This document shows positions 18,112 through 26,341 of a stretch of 58,847 bases of DNA, in pieces. The DNA lies in assembly GCA_024635625.1 (NCBI GenBank), contig JAGXIQ010000134.1, forward strand, positions 1 through 58,847, read 5' to 3'. This DNA comes from Loktanella sp. (GTDB taxonomy: Bacteria > Pseudomonadota > Alphaproteobacteria > Rhodobacterales > Rhodobacteraceae). Numbering within the stretch: the first letter of the stretch is position 1; each line of letters opens with the position of its first letter. Both the position numbers and the translations under genes were made by a program. The notes under the pieces were generated by a model that was given only the letters and a program-made list of their open reading frames with translations, was not told where the DNA came from and did not search any database.

Positions 18112-19113
18112 ATGGCAGTCAAAGTCGCAATCAACGGTTTCGGTCGCATCGGACGCAACGTCCTGCGCGCTATCATCGAATCCGGCCGCACCGATATCGA
18201 AGTCGTCGCGATCAACGATCTGGGCCCGGTTGAAACCAACGCCCACCTGCTGCGCTTTGATTCGGTCCATGGCCGTTTTCCCGGTACTGTGACCACGACA
18301 GAAGACACCATCGATGCCGGCCGTGGCCCGATCCGCGTGACCGCAATGCGCAACCCTGCCGACTTGCCTTGGGGCGACGTCGACATTGTCATGGAATGCA
18401 CCGGGATTTTCACGTCCAAGGACGCCTGCCAGGCGCACCTTGAAAACGGCTCGAAGCGCGTCCTGATTTCTGCCCCCGGCACCAACGCCGACGCAACAAT
18501 CGTCTACGGCGTAAACCACGAAACGCTGACCAAGGACGACATCATCGTCTCTAACGCGTCGTGCACAACAAACTGCCTGTCGCCCGTCGCCAAGGTCCTA
18601 AATGACGCCGTCGGCATCAACAAAGGCTTTATGACGACGATTCATAGCTACACTGGCGACCAGCCAACGCTGGACACCATGCACAAGGATCTTTACCGCG
18701 CCCGTGCCGCTGCCTTGTCCATGATCCCGACCTCGACCGGTGCCGCTAAGGCTGTCGGCCTTGTATTGCCGGAACTTGACGGAAAACTTGACGGTGTCGC
18801 GATCCGCGTGCCTACGCCAAACGTTTCCGTGGTTGATCTGACATTCGAAGCCAGCCGCGACACCACCGTGCAAGAGATCAACGACGCGATCCGCGCCGCC
18901 GCCGATGGCCCGATGAAGGGTGTCCTAGCCTACACAGATCTGCCGATGGTCAGCACCGACTTCAATCACGACCCGGCATCGTCCACCTTTCACATGGACC
19001 AGACCAAAGTGCTGTCCGGCAACATGGTCCGCATTCTGACGTGGTACGACAACGAATGGGGCTTCTCTAACCGTATGTCCGACGTAGCCGTTGCCATGGG
19101 CAAACTAATCTAA
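18112..19113 (+). CDS. gap: Glyceraldehyde-3-phosphate dehydrogenase, type I
   Basis: This enzyme makes 1,3-bisphosphoglycerate from glyceraldehyde 3-phosphate with NAD+ in glycolysis. From the ATG at 18112 ([20 protein letters not shown]) the protein has 333 residues. The nucleotide-binding glycine motif is at residues 8-13. The catalytic Cys151 is in [13 protein letters not shown], and the NAD-choosing region reads INDLG. Upstream in-frame residues from 18055 are not conserved. A strong terminator follows. Confidence 0.97.
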   Translation: MAVKVAINGFGRIGRNVLRAIIESGRTDIEVVAINDLGPVETNAHLLRFDSVHGRFPGTVTTTEDTIDAGRGPIRVTAMRNPADLPWGDVDIVMECTGIFTSKDACQAHLENGSKRVLISAPGTNADATIVYGVNHETLTKDDIIVSNASCTTNCLSPVAKVLNDAVGINKGFMTTIHSYTGDQPTLDTMHKDLYRARAAALSMIPTSTGAAKAVGLVLPELDGKLDGVAIRVPTPNVSVVDLTFEASRDTTVQEINDAIRAAADGPMKGVLAYTDLPMVSTDFNHDPASSTFHMDQTKVLSGNMVRILTWYDNEWGFSNRMSDVAVAMGKLI

Positions 19114-19138
19114 GCAGCTTTCCTCATCGATACGCTGA

Positions 19139-19165
19139 GGGCCGCCTGTCTTAGGCGGCCCTTTT
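19139..19165 (+). terminator. Intrinsic terminator of gap
   Basis: GGGCCGCC (19139-19146) and GGCGGCCC (19154-19161) pair around TGTCTTA and are followed by TTTT. Confidence 0.85.
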
Positions 19166-19247
19166 GCGTTTCGCCGCCTGCCGCTGACCGCTGGAACCGG
19201 TCAAGCCTGTCTGACGTTAGGATCCAATCCAGCGGAAAGGCCACCAC

Positions 19248-19643
19248 ATGACTACGATCCACGGCGTTGTCCCCCTACCCACCGATCACGACCATGTTTA
19301 TGCATTCGACGTCACCGGCGACCTTGATGCGCAAGGCATGGAAGAAATGGCCTGCGTTTTGAACGCAGCATTTGACCGCCACGAGAATAAGATCAACGTC
19401 TTGCTACGATTTAGGCATTTTGAAGCATCCGACGCTGGCGTCGGAATTAACCTTGCTGCGATGAAAGCCCAAATTCGCAGCTTGATCCACATGGGGCGCT
19501 ATGCTGTCGTCGGTGCGCCGGAAACGGCTGAAAACATGATCGAATTCTTCAATCACGTCATCCCAGTCAATGCCCGCACCTATTCTTCGAACGATGAACA
19601 AGCAGCGTGGGATTTTGTTAACACGCCAGAAAATATGGCATAA
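19248..19643 (+). CDS. STAS/SpoIIAA-like protein
   Basis: This soluble 131-residue protein has the SpoIIAA-like (STAS-related) pattern: VYAFDVTGDLDAQGMEEM, then INVLLRFRHFEA, then a RYAVVGAPE strand-helix region. No obvious catalytic residues are seen. Proteins of this kind are thought to bind nucleotides or lipids, but most have no assigned role. The ATG at 19248 follows a weakly conserved GGAAAGG about 7 bases upstream. Confidence 0.75.
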   Translation: MTTIHGVVPLPTDHDHVYAFDVTGDLDAQGMEEMACVLNAAFDRHENKINVLLRFRHFEASDAGVGINLAAMKAQIRSLIHMGRYAVVGAPETAENMIEFFNHVIPVNARTYSSNDEQAAWDFVNTPENMA

Positions 19644-19767
19644 TTATGACGTCCGCCTTGCATGGGATGCATGGGTGCCTTTCGGTTCCGTCAGTTGTGC
19701 TGCAGCGCAGCATCACTAAGTAGGGTATCAAGAGGAAAGCAATATGCACCCCCGAAAGGAGCGCACG

Positions 19768-19926
19768 ATGACCCTGATCGACAACATTCGCCAGACAATC
19801 GCTAAGCGGGCGGTCTACGCTCGCACCAAGCATGAGATTGAAACAATGCCACTCGACGTCGCACTCGATCTAAACATCAACCGCAGCGACGCAGCCAAGA
19901 TCGCCCATCAGGCCGTTTACGGCTGA
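19768..19926 (+). CDS. DUF1127 small protein
   Basis: This 52-residue peptide carries the DUF1127 pattern: a basic helix (IRQTIAKRAVYARTKHEIE) followed by PLDVALDLNINRSDAAKIAHQAVYG, which resembles the family's L-x-D-L-x-I-x-R core. In alphaproteobacteria such small basic proteins act in phosphate/stress responses and RNA turnover. The start is the ATG at 19768, with AAAGGAG 6-7 bases upstream; a second ATG at 19744 lacks this. A long terminator follows. Small RNAs are sometimes processed from the 3' part of DUF1127 transcripts, but no CCTCC loop is visible here. Confidence 0.85.
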   Translation: MTLIDNIRQTIAKRAVYARTKHEIETMPLDVALDLNINRSDAAKIAHQAVYG

Positions 19927-19950
19927 TCCAAATGTTTTCTAATCAGACAT

Positions 19951-19983
19951 AAACGGCGACCGGATATCTGGTCGCCGTTTTCA
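19951..19983 (+). terminator. Intrinsic terminator of the DUF1127 gene
   Basis: AAACGGCGACC (19951-19961) and GGTCGCCGTTT (19970-19980) form an 11-bp perfect stem with an 8-base loop. The stem ends in a T-run, and the A-run on the other side can serve the converging coaD gene. Confidence 0.85.
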
Positions 19984-20001
19984 TTCCTACGACACGGCAT
20001 C

Positions 20002-20505
20002 TTATGCCAATGCAGGTCCGTATTTCGTAATCAGCGCACGACTGACGGCCGGCGTAACGAACTTAGAAACGTCGCCGCCCAGTCGTGAAATCTCTTTTAC
20101 CAACTTACTGGCGATCGCCTGATTTTTCGCATCTGCCATCAGAAAAACTGTCTCGACGGAGTTATCAAGGCTACGGTTCATGCCGACCATCTGGAATTCA
20201 TATTCAAAATCCGCGACCGCCCGCAATCCGCGGATGATGACACCTGCGCCAACATCGCGGGCACAGTGAATAAGTAGATTTTCAAAAGGATGAACGATGA
20301 TTTCCGTGCCAAGGGGCACGCCCAGTGGCACGACCTCTGTCTGCACCATTTCGACGCGTTCTTCCAAAGAAAATAGTGGTGATTTGTCGCGGTTAATCGC
20401 CACGCCGATCACCAGTTTATCGACCAGCGAACACGCCCGCCGCACAATGTCGATATGCCCGTGGGTCACAGGATCGAAGGTGCCGGGATATAGCCCAATA
20501 CGCAT
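20002..20505 (-). CDS. coaD: Phosphopantetheine adenylyltransferase
   Basis: CoaD makes dephospho-CoA from 4'-phosphopantetheine and ATP. From the ATG at 20503-20505 (MRIGLYPGTFDPVTHGHIDIV) it has 167 residues. The nucleotidyltransferase motif is T-H-G-H at residues 14-17, and the second motif is in KEISRLGGDVSKFV near the C-terminus. The 11-residue upstream extension is not conserved. A CBS protein gene lies 83 bases upstream on the same strand. Confidence 0.96.
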   Translation of the reverse strand: MRIGLYPGTFDPVTHGHIDIVRRACSLVDKLVIGVAINRDKSPLFSLEERVEMVQTEVVPLGVPLGTEIIVHPFENLLIHCARDVGAGVIIRGLRAVADFEYEFQMVGMNRSLDNSVETVFLMADAKNQAIASKLVKEISRLGGDVSKFVTPAVSRALITKYGPALA

Positions 20506-20588
20506 GGTCGGCCTCGCAAGATTGTTTCGCAGGCGCACCAGAACCGCATTTTGCGACGAACTGCAAGGCCGACCCCGGTGTCAGGGTG

Positions 20589-21023
20589 TTAGTGCCCCAT
20601 GATCATCCCTTCCAGCGCGGTTTTCTCCATCGACAGCTGCGAGAGCCGCGCCTTAACTACGTCGCCAATCGAAATCAGGCCGATCATCGTGCCGTCCTTC
20701 ATGACTGGCAGGTGGCGAAAACGACCGTTGGTCATCATCTCCAGCACCGTGTCGGCCCCGTCGGAAGGTGTGCAGGTGATGATCTTTGCGGTCATCAAAG
20801 TCTCGACCGTGTCGTCCAAACAACCAGCGCCGGTTTTGCCAATCTGCCGAACGATGTCACGCTCTGACAGGATACCCGTCAACGCTGTGCCATCATCGCT
20901 AACGATAACAGTGCCAATGCGATTGTCGGACATGATCTTGGCAGCTTTGGACACGTGATCACCCGGCTTTACCCAAAACATCTCTTGCGAGGCCTTAGAG
21001 TTCAAAATCTGTTGCACAAGCAT
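20589..21023 (-). CDS. Two-CBS-domain protein
   Basis: The 144-residue soluble protein is two CBS domains and little else. The first covers about residues 5-65 (VSKAAKIMSDNRIGTVIVSDDG, ILSERDIVRQI) and the second about 72-135 (VLEMMTNGRFRHLPVMKDG, LISIGDVVKARL). CBS pairs bind adenosine nucleotides and act as energy sensors. The final region (LSQLSMEKTALEGMIMGH) is a short helical tail. No fused effector domain is seen, so its partner is unknown. Confidence 0.88.
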   Translation of the reverse strand: MLVQQILNSKASQEMFWVKPGDHVSKAAKIMSDNRIGTVIVSDDGTALTGILSERDIVRQIGKTGAGCLDDTVETLMTAKIITCTPSDGADTVLEMMTNGRFRHLPVMKDGTMIGLISIGDVVKARLSQLSMEKTALEGMIMGH

Positions 21024-21059
21024 GGCTATCCTCCCGTTACAGCGCGTTTTACCAGCGTT

Positions 21060-21956
21060 TCAGACGCCGGCGCTGTCTGTCAAGGATTCCAAGCGTGCCA
21101 CCTCTGCCCGCAAGCCATCCGACAAGGCGGTAGCAAACCTTTGTAATCGGTCCGAACGCCGATCTGCGGTATGCCGCACGAGGTAAAACGACCTCACGAG
21201 CGACAGTTCATCCACCAGCACGCGCCGCACGTCGGGTGAAAAGGGCAATGCAAAATCATGGGCAATTCCTATGCCTCCCCCCGCCCGTAGCATCTGTAAT
21301 TGCACGCTGACAGAATTGGATGCCATCTGGACACCGTCGGCAGCCAGCGGCCCCAGATAATCCAGCGCGGAATCAAAGATCATATCGGGAATGTATCCGA
21401 CAACCGCCCGCCCTTTTAAGTCGGCCAGACTGGCAGGAGTCTGCAGCGCCTGATGCTGCGCCAAATGTAGGCGGTAATCGGTAATCTTTTGCACGGTCAG
21501 CCGCCCGGCCTCTGGCGGACTGACCGTGACGGCCATATCCGCTTCGCGGCGTGAAAGATTTACGACGCGGGGCAAGGCTAGGATCTGGACCTCTAGCTCT
21601 GGATTGGCCTTCTGAATGGCGGCGCAAACCTGTGGTAGCAGGAAATTGGCGCAACCATCTGGCGCGCCGATCCTGATCTGGCCCGCAATGCCGCTGGCCG
21701 GACTTTGCCCCAGATCCGTCGCCCGAGTCAGGGCAACCTCCGCCTGCCCTGCCTCCTCCATCATGCGCGCGCCGAGATCGGTCAAAGCGTAACCCTGCGG
21801 AGATTTTATAAACAAAGCCGCCCCCACGCTCGCTTCTAAACGGGCGATCCGACGGCCAAGTGTAGCTGGGTCCATTTTCAGCACAGGTGCCGCCGCTGAC
21901 AGGCTTTCCGCGCGGGCAACGCCCAGAAAAACCCGTATATCATCCCAGTTCTGCAC
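21060..21956 (-). CDS. LysR-family regulator divergent from mmsA
   Basis: This regulator has a helix-turn-helix at about residues 3-60 (WDDIRVFLGVARAESLSAAAPVL, TLGRRIARLEASVG) and a substrate-binding domain behind it. I place the start at the GTG at 21954-21956 (read as MQNWDDIRVF; 298 residues), because AAGGG lies about 6 bases upstream. An ATG five codons earlier (21971) is also possible. It is divergent from mmsA with 98 bases between, so it is a good candidate to control mmsA. The effector is unknown. Confidence 0.85.
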   Translation of the reverse strand: MQNWDDIRVFLGVARAESLSAAAPVLKMDPATLGRRIARLEASVGAALFIKSPQGYALTDLGARMMEEAGQAEVALTRATDLGQSPASGIAGQIRIGAPDGCANFLLPQVCAAIQKANPELEVQILALPRVVNLSRREADMAVTVSPPEAGRLTVQKITDYRLHLAQHQALQTPASLADLKGRAVVGYIPDMIFDSALDYLGPLAADGVQMASNSVSVQLQMLRAGGGIGIAHDFALPFSPDVRRVLVDELSLVRSFYLVRHTADRRSDRLQRFATALSDGLRAEVARLESLTDSAGV

Positions 21957-21965
21957 AGCGCACCC

Positions 21966-21979
21966 TTGCATTTTTGCAA
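21966..21979. promoter_or_regulatory. Palindrome in the lysR-mmsA intergenic region
   Basis: TTGCA (21966-21970) and TGCAA (21975-21979) flank TTTT. This fits a LysR-type T-N-A operator core and lies just upstream of the LysR start. Confidence 0.4.
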
Positions 21980-22054
21980 ATCAGTATTGGGATATTGGCG
22001 CTTTTATCAGCAAAAACGCAAGACTAAGGTTAAGGCAACCTGAAGGAGGCATCC

Positions 22055-23554
22055 ATGCAAGACCTGACCCACTACATCAACGGCGCCCACGTCAAAGGGA
22101 CATCTGGTCGCTTTGCCGATGTCTACAATCCCGCCACTGGCGATGTGCAGGCACGTGTCCCGCTCGCTTCTGCCGCCGAGCTTGATACCGCAGTGCGCGT
22201 CGCAGCTGCTGCCCAGCCCGCATGGGCCGCGACGAACCCACAGCGCCGCGCCCGCGTGATGATGAAATTTGTCGATCTGCTGCACCGGGATATGGACAAG
22301 CTGGCAGAGGCGCTAAGCCGCGAACACGGCAAGACTTTGCCGGACGCAGCTGGCGACGTGCAGCGCGGTCTGGAAGTCGTCGAGTACTGCATCGGCGCGC
22401 CGCAGTTGCTGAAGGGTGAATTTACAGACGGCGCGGGCCCAGGCATCGACATGTATTCCATGCGCCAGCCGCTGGGCGTTTCCGCCGGCATCACTCCGTT
22501 TAACTTTCCCGCCATGATCCCATTGTGGATGTTCGCCCCGGCAATTGTTTGCGGTAACGCCTTCATCCTGAAGCCATCAGAGCGTGACCCTTCTGTTCCA
22601 CTGATGCTCGCCGAGTTGATGGAAGAAGCTGGTCTGCCCAAGGGTATCCTGCAGGTCGTCAACGGTGATAAGGAAAGCGTTGATGCGATCATCGACCACC
22701 CTATCATTCAGTCCATTGGCTTTGTCGGGTCGACCCCGATTGCGGAATATATCTATGGTCGTGGCTGTTCCAACGGCAAGCGCGTGCAGTGTTTTGGTGG
22801 CGCCAAGAACCACATGATCATTATGCCCGACGCAGACATGGATCAGGCCGCCGATGCGCTGATCGGTGCTGGTTACGGTGCAGCTGGCGAACGGTGCATG
22901 GCGATTTCGGTCGCCGTACCAGTCGGCGAGGCGACCGCCAACGCGTTGATCGAGAAGCTGAAGCCGCGTATCGACGCATTGAAGGTCGGCCCATACACCG
23001 CCGGCAAGGACGTTGATTACGGCCCCGTCGTCACTGCCGCGGCAAAGGCTAACATCCTCAAGCTCATCGAATCCGGTGTGGCCCAAGGTGCTGAACTGGT
23101 TGTGGACGGTCGCGACTTTAGCCTGCAGGGTTACGAAGAAGGCTTCTTTGTCGGTCCGCATCTGTTCGACCGGGTGACCAAGGACATGGACATCTATCAA
23201 AAAGAAATATTCGGTCCGGTTCTGTCCGTTGTCCGCGCAAACGATTACGAAGAGGCGCTGGCTTTGGCGATGGACCACGAAATGGGCAACGGCACCGCGA
23301 TCTACACCCGCGACGGCGATGCGGCCCGTGATTTCGCCAACCGCGTCAACGTTGGCATGATCGGCATCAACGTCCCGATCCCTGTCCCGCTGGCCTACCA
23401 CACCTTCGGCGGCTGGAAAAAATCAGTCTTTGGGGACCTGAACCAGCACGGCCCCGACGCGTTCAAATTCTACACCCGCACCAAGACCGTCACCGCGCGC
23501 TGGCCATCGGGCATCAAAGAAGGTGGAGAGTTCAACTTCAAGCCGATGGACTGA
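22055..23554 (+). CDS. mmsA: CoA-acylating methylmalonate-semialdehyde dehydrogenase
   Basis: MmsA oxidises (methyl)malonate semialdehyde with NAD+ and CoA to propionyl-CoA or acetyl-CoA, the last step of valine breakdown. The 499 residues show the aldehyde-dehydrogenase fold: ITPFNFPAMIPLWMFAPAIVCGN (about 146-168), the FVGSTPI NAD+ site (about 223-229), and the catalytic Cys281 in GAAGERCMAIS. The C-terminus PVPLAYHTFGGWKKSVFGD is the usual end region. GGAGG precedes the ATG by about 6 bases. The next three genes complete the pathway, but a terminator and 610 bases separate them. Confidence 0.96.
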   Translation: MQDLTHYINGAHVKGTSGRFADVYNPATGDVQARVPLASAAELDTAVRVAAAAQPAWAATNPQRRARVMMKFVDLLHRDMDKLAEALSREHGKTLPDAAGDVQRGLEVVEYCIGAPQLLKGEFTDGAGPGIDMYSMRQPLGVSAGITPFNFPAMIPLWMFAPAIVCGNAFILKPSERDPSVPLMLAELMEEAGLPKGILQVVNGDKESVDAIIDHPIIQSIGFVGSTPIAEYIYGRGCSNGKRVQCFGGAKNHMIIMPDADMDQAADALIGAGYGAAGERCMAISVAVPVGEATANALIEKLKPRIDALKVGPYTAGKDVDYGPVVTAAAKANILKLIESGVAQGAELVVDGRDFSLQGYEEGFFVGPHLFDRVTKDMDIYQKEIFGPVLSVVRANDYEEALALAMDHEMGNGTAIYTRDGDAARDFANRVNVGMIGINVPIPVPLAYHTFGGWKKSVFGDLNQHGPDAFKFYTRTKTVTARWPSGIKEGGEFNFKPMD

Positions 23555-23582
23555 TCGCACGATCAAACAAACTCGTCGGCCG

Positions 23583-23622
23583 GGGCGCGCATCATTAATG
23601 ATGCGCGCCCTATTTTTATTTA
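23583..23622 (+). terminator. Intrinsic terminator of mmsA
   Basis: The 28 bases 23583-23610 are a perfect palindrome (GGGCGCGCATCATT and its complement) with essentially no loop, followed by a T-rich tract at 23611-23622. Confidence 0.85.
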
Positions 23623-24061
23623 GATTGAAGCGGTTGCCGTTTTTGCAGTCGACGACTTTTTCCAACTGCATGCTCAATCTCTTCAACATCCTTAAAACGA
23701 ACAATCCCCGCGTGATCTGAACGCATCCTACCCGCACCAATGGAACGTGTTCTTCATTTGCTGTTAAGCCGCGGCCCAATCAATGCGATGCGACCGGCAC
23801 GTCAGGCCACCCTACGCCACCTAATTTAACGGGACTGCGGGCATGCCCGCAGCCGCGACGCCGCCACGGCCAAACTTGACCCGCCTTCTTGGCCGCTAAC
23901 GCGGCAAGCCTTTGTGCTGACTATACTTCAACGCGAAATGACGCGAAACTTTTCCCTAAATGCGCCGTGAATGAACGAAAGCGCGGGAAAGCAGTCTTGC
24001 TGGATAGCGCCGATATTCGGTCGTCATTCGGTCGCCCCCAATGCGACCCGATGACCGAAAG
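23623..24061. other. Intergenic region upstream of the acyl-CoA dehydrogenase operon
   Basis: No credible gene is seen in this part of the mmsA-acd gap. A perfect palindrome CTGCGGGCATGCCCGCAG lies at 23835-23852. A TATACT box lies at 23922-23927 without a good -35. A long imperfect hairpin (TTCGGTC at 24016-24022 with GACCGAA at 24053-24059) sits directly before the terminator at 24062, so a small RNA or long leader is possible. Confidence 0.4.
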
Positions 24062-24102
24062 GCCCGCATCCGTCCCACGTCGGGTGCGGGCTTTATCTTT
24101 TT
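24062..24102 (+). terminator. Intrinsic terminator before the acyl-CoA dehydrogenase promoter
   Basis: GCCCGCA (24062-24068) and TGCGGGC (24085-24091) pair, extended by CCG/CGG inside, and TTTATCTTTTT follows. As no gene precedes it for 500 bases, it may end an RNA started in this gap. Confidence 0.7.
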
Positions 24103-24149
24103 GACAATCCTCTGACCCTTCGGCATGCTTTTTAATGAACGCACGTTCA
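24101..24149 (+). promoter_or_regulatory. Promoter and overlapping repressor-type operator of the valine operon
   Basis: TTGACA (24101-24106) and CATGCT (24124-24129) are 17 bases apart. The expected start site near 24136 lies within TGAACG-CA-CGTTCA (24136-24149), a perfect inverted repeat of the type bound by TetR-family regulators of acyl-CoA genes. The ATG follows at 24165. Confidence 0.6.
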
Positions 24150-24164
24150 ATTAGGGGGGCTATC

Positions 24165-25304
24165 ATGGACTTCGCACTGAGCGAGGAGCAGACCGCAATA
24201 TTTGACATGGCGCAGGCCTGCGGGGCGGAACATATCGCCCCCTTTGCGCGCCAGTGGGAAAAAGACGGCACTATTCCAAAGGATCTTTGGCCGAAACTGG
24301 CAGAACTTGGTTTTGGCGGCCTTTACGTGTCCGAAGAGGCAGGCGGCACCGAACTCACCCGTCTCGACGCGACGCTGGTGTTCGAGGCGCTGTCGATGGC
24401 CTGTCCCTCCGTTGCTGCATTCCTATCAATCCACAACATGTGCGCCCGCATGATTGACCAGTTCGGATCACAAGAGATGAAGGCGCGTCTTTTACCTGAC
24501 GCGCTAACAATGAAGACCGTGCTGTCCTATTGCCTGACGGAACCGTCATCAGGATCTGACGCTGCGGCCCTTAAAACGAGGGCCACGCGCACCAATGCGG
24601 GTTACGCGTTGACCGGCACTAAGGCCTTCATTTCCGGCGGCGGTTATTCCGACGCCTATATCGTGATGGCGCGCAGTGGCGCAAACGGCCCAAAGGGCAT
24701 CAGCGCTTTCGTCGCCATGGATGGCGCCGATGGTCTGTCATTCGGCGGGCTAGAGGACAAAATGGGTTGGCGCAGCCAACCTACCCGTCAGGTTCAATTG
24801 GACGATTGCGCGATTCCGACAGAGGATCTGTTGGGCGAGGAAGGCAAGGGGTTTACCTACGCCATGAAAGGGCTCGACGGTGGGCGTCTGAATATTGCCG
24901 CCTGCTCACTCGGGGCGGCGCAATCGGCCCTTGATCAAACCCGCGCCTACATGGCCGAACGCAAAGCTTTCGGAACTTCCATAGACCAATTTCAAGCCCT
25001 GCAATTCCGTTTGGCCGACATGGATATTGCGATGCAATCTGCCCGCATCTTCCTACGGCAAGCCGCATGGAAGCTTGACACCGGTGCCCCCGATGCCACC
25101 CGCTACTGCGCCATGGCGAAGAAATTGGTGACCGAAACCGGTTCGCAAGTCGCTGACCAATGCCTCCAACTGCATGGCGGTTACGGCTATCTTGCTGATT
25201 ACGGGATAGAGAAGATCGTCCGCGACTTACGCGTGCACCAAATCCTAGAGGGCACGAACGAAATCATGCGCCTGATCGTCGCCCGTGACATGGTCGCCCG
25301 ATGA
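24165..25304 (+). CDS. Acyl-CoA dehydrogenase, probably isobutyryl-CoA dehydrogenase
   Basis: This FAD enzyme puts a double bond into a short branched acyl-CoA. The 379 residues begin at the ATG at 24165 (MDFALSEEQTAIFDMA) with a GGGGGG site upstream. YCLTEPSSGSDAAALKTRA (about 122-140) is the FAD/substrate motif. The C-terminal region QLHGGYGYLADYGIEKIVRDLRVHQILEGTNEIMR carries the conserved end, quoted here in parts: LHGGYGYL and ILEGTNEIMR. The neighbours, an isobutyryl-CoA-type hydrolase and mmsB, point to valine breakdown; substrate specificity is inferred from context. It overlaps the next gene by four bases. Confidence 0.9.
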   Translation: MDFALSEEQTAIFDMAQACGAEHIAPFARQWEKDGTIPKDLWPKLAELGFGGLYVSEEAGGTELTRLDATLVFEALSMACPSVAAFLSIHNMCARMIDQFGSQEMKARLLPDALTMKTVLSYCLTEPSSGSDAAALKTRATRTNAGYALTGTKAFISGGGYSDAYIVMARSGANGPKGISAFVAMDGADGLSFGGLEDKMGWRSQPTRQVQLDDCAIPTEDLLGEEGKGFTYAMKGLDGGRLNIAACSLGAAQSALDQTRAYMAERKAFGTSIDQFQALQFRLADMDIAMQSARIFLRQAAWKLDTGAPDATRYCAMAKKLVTETGSQVADQCLQLHGGYGYLADYGIEKIVRDLRVHQILEGTNEIMRLIVARDMVAR

Positions 25305-26341
25305 ACGATATCCATATCAGGCAACAGGGTCACGCCGGGCGCATCACCCTCACCCGCGAAAAAGCGCTGAACGCCCTGACTTGGGATATGGTTCGCGCGA
25401 TAGAGGACGCGCTAAGCAGTTGGCGTACCGATCCTTCCGTCTTAGTTGTAATCATCGACGCGGCTGGTCCGAAAGCATTTTGCGCAGGTGGTGACATTGC
25501 CGAGATGTATACCACTGGTACTGCTGGCGATTTTGGCTATGGCCGTCGCTTTTGGCGTGATGAATACCGCCTAAACGCAATGATAGCGGGTTACGACAAA
25601 CCCATTGCCGCCTTTATGCAGGGCTTCGTTATGGGTGGTGGCGTCGGTATCGGTTGTCATGCTCGCCACCGTATCGTGTGCGACTCGACCCGTATTGCCC
25701 TTCCTGAGTGTAGCATCGGTCTTGTGCCTGACGTTGGCTCGACCTTGCTGCTGGCTCGCGCTCCCGGGCATTTGGGTGAATATCTTGGCCTGACAGGCGA
25801 CCGGATGGACGCGGGTGATGCGATCCATTCCGGTTTTGCCGATCATCTGGTCCCACAGGACATGTGGCCAGGCCTGATCGCAACGCTCTGCAACGACGGC
25901 GACACCGCTGCTGTTTTACAGGCGGCACTCCCCGCCCCACAAAGCAAACTCGCTGCTTGGCGCGGCGATATCGACTACGTCTTCTCGGCCCCAGACCTTG
26001 CTGCGATCCGCGATCAACCAGACGCCGTACCGCCTGCACCGATCACCCATGCGCTCGACCTAATGAACCGCAACGCACCGCTTTCGATGGCTTGCACACT
26101 GCAAATCATTCGTACCGTGCGGCAGTCACCGACAATCCATACAGCCCTTGCGCAAGAATTCCGTTTTACCTTTCGCAGCATGGCGCAGGCGGATTTTCTT
26201 GAAGGCATCCGCGCCGCAATTATCGACCGCGACCGCAAACCGCACTGGCGGCATGACGGCTGGGACGTTCCCATCGCCGAAATTTCTGCCCTTACTTCCC
26301 CCCTTGGCCTCGACGCCCTGTATCCAGAGGATCACGCATGA
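25301..26341 (+). CDS. 3-hydroxyisobutyryl-CoA hydrolase (enoyl-CoA hydratase fold)
   Basis: The enzyme releases 3-hydroxyisobutyrate from its CoA ester in valine catabolism. The 346 residues carry CAGGDIAEMY (oxyanion hole, about 67-76), GFVMGGGVGIGCHARHRI (about 108-125) and a catalytic acid region ALPECSIGLVPDVGS (about 139-153), the pattern of HIBCH rather than ordinary crotonases. The ATG overlaps the previous stop by four bases and its own stop overlaps mmsB by four, so the three are one operon. Confidence 0.9.
   Translation: MNDIHIRQQGHAGRITLTREKALNALTWDMVRAIEDALSSWRTDPSVLVVIIDAAGPKAFCAGGDIAEMYTTGTAGDFGYGRRFWRDEYRLNAMIAGYDKPIAAFMQGFVMGGGVGIGCHARHRIVCDSTRIALPECSIGLVPDVGSTLLLARAPGHLGEYLGLTGDRMDAGDAIHSGFADHLVPQDMWPGLIATLCNDGDTAAVLQAALPAPQSKLAAWRGDIDYVFSAPDLAAIRDQPDAVPPAPITHALDLMNRNAPLSMACTLQIIRTVRQSPTIHTALAQEFRFTFRSMAQADFLEGIRAAIIDRDRKPHWRHDGWDVPIAEISALTSPLGLDALYPEDHA

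Noticed and set aside
22577..23401. Minus-strand open frame of 274 codons opposite mmsA
   Set aside because: It is an antisense shadow of a well-supported dehydrogenase gene.
23423..23779. Minus-strand open frame across the mmsA terminator
   Set aside because: It crosses a perfect terminator palindrome and overlaps mmsA antisense; no motif or Shine-Dalgarno supports it.
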